From JASFUX01 sp050050115 (GTDB taxonomy: Bacteria; Pseudomonadota; Alphaproteobacteria; Caulobacterales; Maricaulaceae), in contig JASFUX010000061.1 in assembly GCA_050050115.1 (NCBI GenBank), positions 1 to 14,871 of the forward strand: a stretch of 14,871 nt of DNA. The letters are read 5' to 3'. This document shows, piece after piece, positions 13,684-14,871 of this stretch (positions within the stretch are counted from its first letter, which is position 1; the number at the start of each line of letters is the position of its first letter). A model generated the notes under the pieces. That model was not told the DNA's origin. It searched no databases and was given only the letters and a program-made list of their open reading frames with translations. Made by a program: the position numbers and the translations under genes.

Positions 13684-14076
13684 ATGAACTCGCAGATTTC
13701 CGACGCCGAGAGCCAAATCATGCGGGCCCTTTGGGCCGGCGCGCCGCTGACCGCCGAGGAGATCATCGCCGCGGTCGGGCCGGCCAACGACTGGGCGCCG
13801 GGCACCGTGCGAACGCTCATCACCCGGCTCTTGCGCAAGAAGGCGATCGCCGGCGGGCGTGAGGACGGCGCCTACCGCTATCGTCCGCTGATCGCGCAGG
13901 CCGACTATCTCCAGGCCGAGAGCCAAGGACTGCTTGATCGCCTGTTCGACGGCGAGCTTGCGCCCTTCCTCGCCAACTTCGCCGCCCACCGCGCGCTGAC
14001 CGCGAAGGACCTCAGGGAGATCAAGACGCTGATCGCCGAACTCGAGAACAAAAAGGACGGCGACGATGACGCGTGA
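13684..14076 (+). CDS. BlaI/MecI/CopY-family transcriptional repressor
   Basis: A 130-residue DNA-binding repressor, of normal family length. The winged helix spans about 5-70: M-R-A-L-W (13-17), L-T-A-E-E-I (22-27) and recognition helix T-V-R-T-L-I-T-R-L-L-R-K-K (41-53). The C-terminal half is the dimerisation helix region, L-T-A-K-D-L-R-E-I-K-T-L-I (105-117). In S. aureus BlaI and MecI the inactivating cleavage falls between Asn101 and Phe102; here N98-F99 occupies the equivalent place before the same helix, so control by proteolysis is plausible. Two TACA-NN-TGTA operators lie directly upstream, so it should repress itself. The stop overlaps the M56 peptidase start by 11 nt, giving a coupled operon. 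No beta-lactamase gene is visible, and relatives in alphaproteobacteria control varied genes, so the inducer is unknown. Confidence 0.93.
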   Translation: MNSQISDAESQIMRALWAGAPLTAEEIIAAVGPANDWAPGTVRTLITRLLRKKAIAGGREDGAYRYRPLIAQADYLQAESQGLLDRLFDGELAPFLANFAAHRALTAKDLREIKTLIAELENKKDGDDDA

Positions 14077-14871
14077 ACTCCTTTTGGCGCTCGGCGAGGC
14101 GAACCTCGCGGCAGCGGCGGCGGTCTGCCTGGCGCTAACGCTGCGACGCCCTGCTCGACGGCTGTTCGGCGCGACCGCGGCCTATGCGCTCTGGGCGCTC
14201 GTGCCCGCGGCGATGGCCGCGACGCTGCTTCCCGCACGCGTGGTTTCCATCGGCGAACCAACGGCGATCGGCGGCGGCGCATGGAACGGCGCGCTCGAGG
14301 CGACCGCAGCGTTCGGATCCACCGCCACCGGACCAACGCTCCTGGCGGCGGCGCTCGCCCTTTGGATCCTTGGCGCAGTCGGGATGGCCGCCCTTCTCGC
14401 CAGCCAGCAGATGCGGTTTCTCGCTGACATCGACCGCGGCGTAGCGGGCCCGGCGGTGCTCGGTTTTTTGAGCCCGCGCATGGTGACGCCAGCAGACTTC
14501 GAGGCGCGCTTCGAGCCCGAAGAGCGCGAGCTGGTCCTCGCGCATGAGCGCGTGCATCTCGATCGTTTTGACGCCCAGGCGAACGCGCTCACCGCGATCC
14601 TGCGGTGCGTCTGCTGGTTCAACCCGTTCGTTCATTGGGGCGCGCACGCCATGCGCCTCGACCAAGAACTCGCGTGCGACGCTGCGGTGATCGCCCGCCA
14701 TCCCGAGGCGCGCCGGCGTTACGCCGAAGCGCTTCTGAAAACCCAGCTGGCAGTCCGTCCCCTGCCGATCGGGTGCACCTGGCCCGCAGGGACTCGACAT
14801 CCTCTGACAGAGAGAATCGCCATGCTGAAACGAAGCCTCCCCTCCCTGCCTCGCCGCCTCGCCGCCGGCGC
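14066..14871 (+). CDS. BlaR1-like M56-family sensor metallopeptidase, 5' part
   Basis: The first 268 codons of an integral membrane peptidase that continues past the window end. Hydrophobic helices lie at about 10-27, 36-56 and 91-112. The zinc site H-E-R-V-H (160-164) is a gluzincin motif. C-W-F-N-P-F-V-H (183-190) and D-Q-E-L-A-C-D (199-205) follow in the usual M56 order, with Glu201 as the likely third ligand. BlaR1/MecR1 proteins sense a periplasmic signal and cleave their partner repressor in the cytoplasm. The ATG at 14066 has AAGGA 8 nt upstream, inside the end of the repressor gene, and overlaps its stop. The C-terminal sensor region is not in the window, so it is not possible to say whether a penicillin-binding, TonB or other domain follows. 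No frameshift or stop was seen to the last base. Confidence 0.92.
   Translation, partial: MTRELLLALGEANLAAAAAVCLALTLRRPARRLFGATAAYALWALVPAAMAATLLPARVVSIGEPTAIGGGAWNGALEATAAFGSTATGPTLLAAALALWILGAVGMAALLASQQMRFLADIDRGVAGPAVLGFLSPRMVTPADFEARFEPEERELVLAHERVHLDRFDAQANALTAILRCVCWFNPFVHWGAHAMRLDQELACDAAVIARHPEARRRYAEALLKTQLAVRPLPIGCTWPAGTRHPLTERIAMLKRSLPSLPRRLAAG

Noticed and set aside
1..14871. CRISPR arrays, tRNA/rRNA genes and insertion sequences
   Set aside because: No regularly spaced repeats, no tRNA T-loop or cloverleaf pattern, and no transposase coding region were seen.

Overview
This is a GC-rich chromosomal segment with the gene style of an alphaproteobacterium, probably of the Caulobacterales/Hyphomonadaceae/Parvularculales type. 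The hints are a TadE/TadG-like pilus gene end, GANTC (CcrM-type) sites, CtrA-like half sites, a stand-alone nrdB with NrdR boxes, and a BlaI/M56 pair. The taxonomic guess is inference; no rRNA or tRNA gene is visible.

Layout. 1-169: 3' end of a TadE/TadG-like pilus assembly gene. 183-998 (-): PtpB-type protein phosphatase, divergent from an exported cytochrome c/PQQ quinohemoprotein (1221-3104, +) that resembles polyvinyl-alcohol dehydrogenases. 3108-4800 (-): AMP nucleosidase (amn) with a small coupled gene before it. 4938-6973 (-): three unrecognised genes (an 85-aa protein, a multi-pass membrane protein with a Pro-Ala linker, a two-helix membrane protein). The gap before the 85-aa gene holds a CtrA-like site and five GANTC sites at 13-bp phasing. 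7079-7432 (+): DUF1801 protein. 7510-10476 (-): nrdB, followed after 9 nt by a TTG-started gene for an SMC/ABC-type ATPase fused to a DUF4435/TOPRIM-like region, which looks like a laterally acquired anti-phage effector. Two NrdR boxes 31 bp apart precede nrdB. 10818-11882 (+): exported protein that may be a small outer-membrane barrel. 11988-13586 (+): soluble PAS-containing hybrid histidine kinase. 13684-end (+): BlaI-type repressor overlapping a BlaR1-like M56 peptidase gene that runs off the window.

How the parts work together. The most interesting unit is nrdB plus the ATPase-nuclease-like gene. The Shine-Dalgarno of the ATPase gene overlaps the nrdB stop codon, so the putative defence gene should be co-expressed with ribonucleotide reductase under NrdR control. 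That would tie a nuclease-like effector to nucleotide-pool sensing. The second well-resolved circuit is the BlaI/M56 pair. Its promoter carries two exact TACA-NN-TGTA operators, one between -35 and -10 and one over the ribosome binding site, and the repressor keeps the Asn-Phe dipeptide at the place where BlaI/MecI are cleaved. The target genes lie outside the window or are the pair itself.
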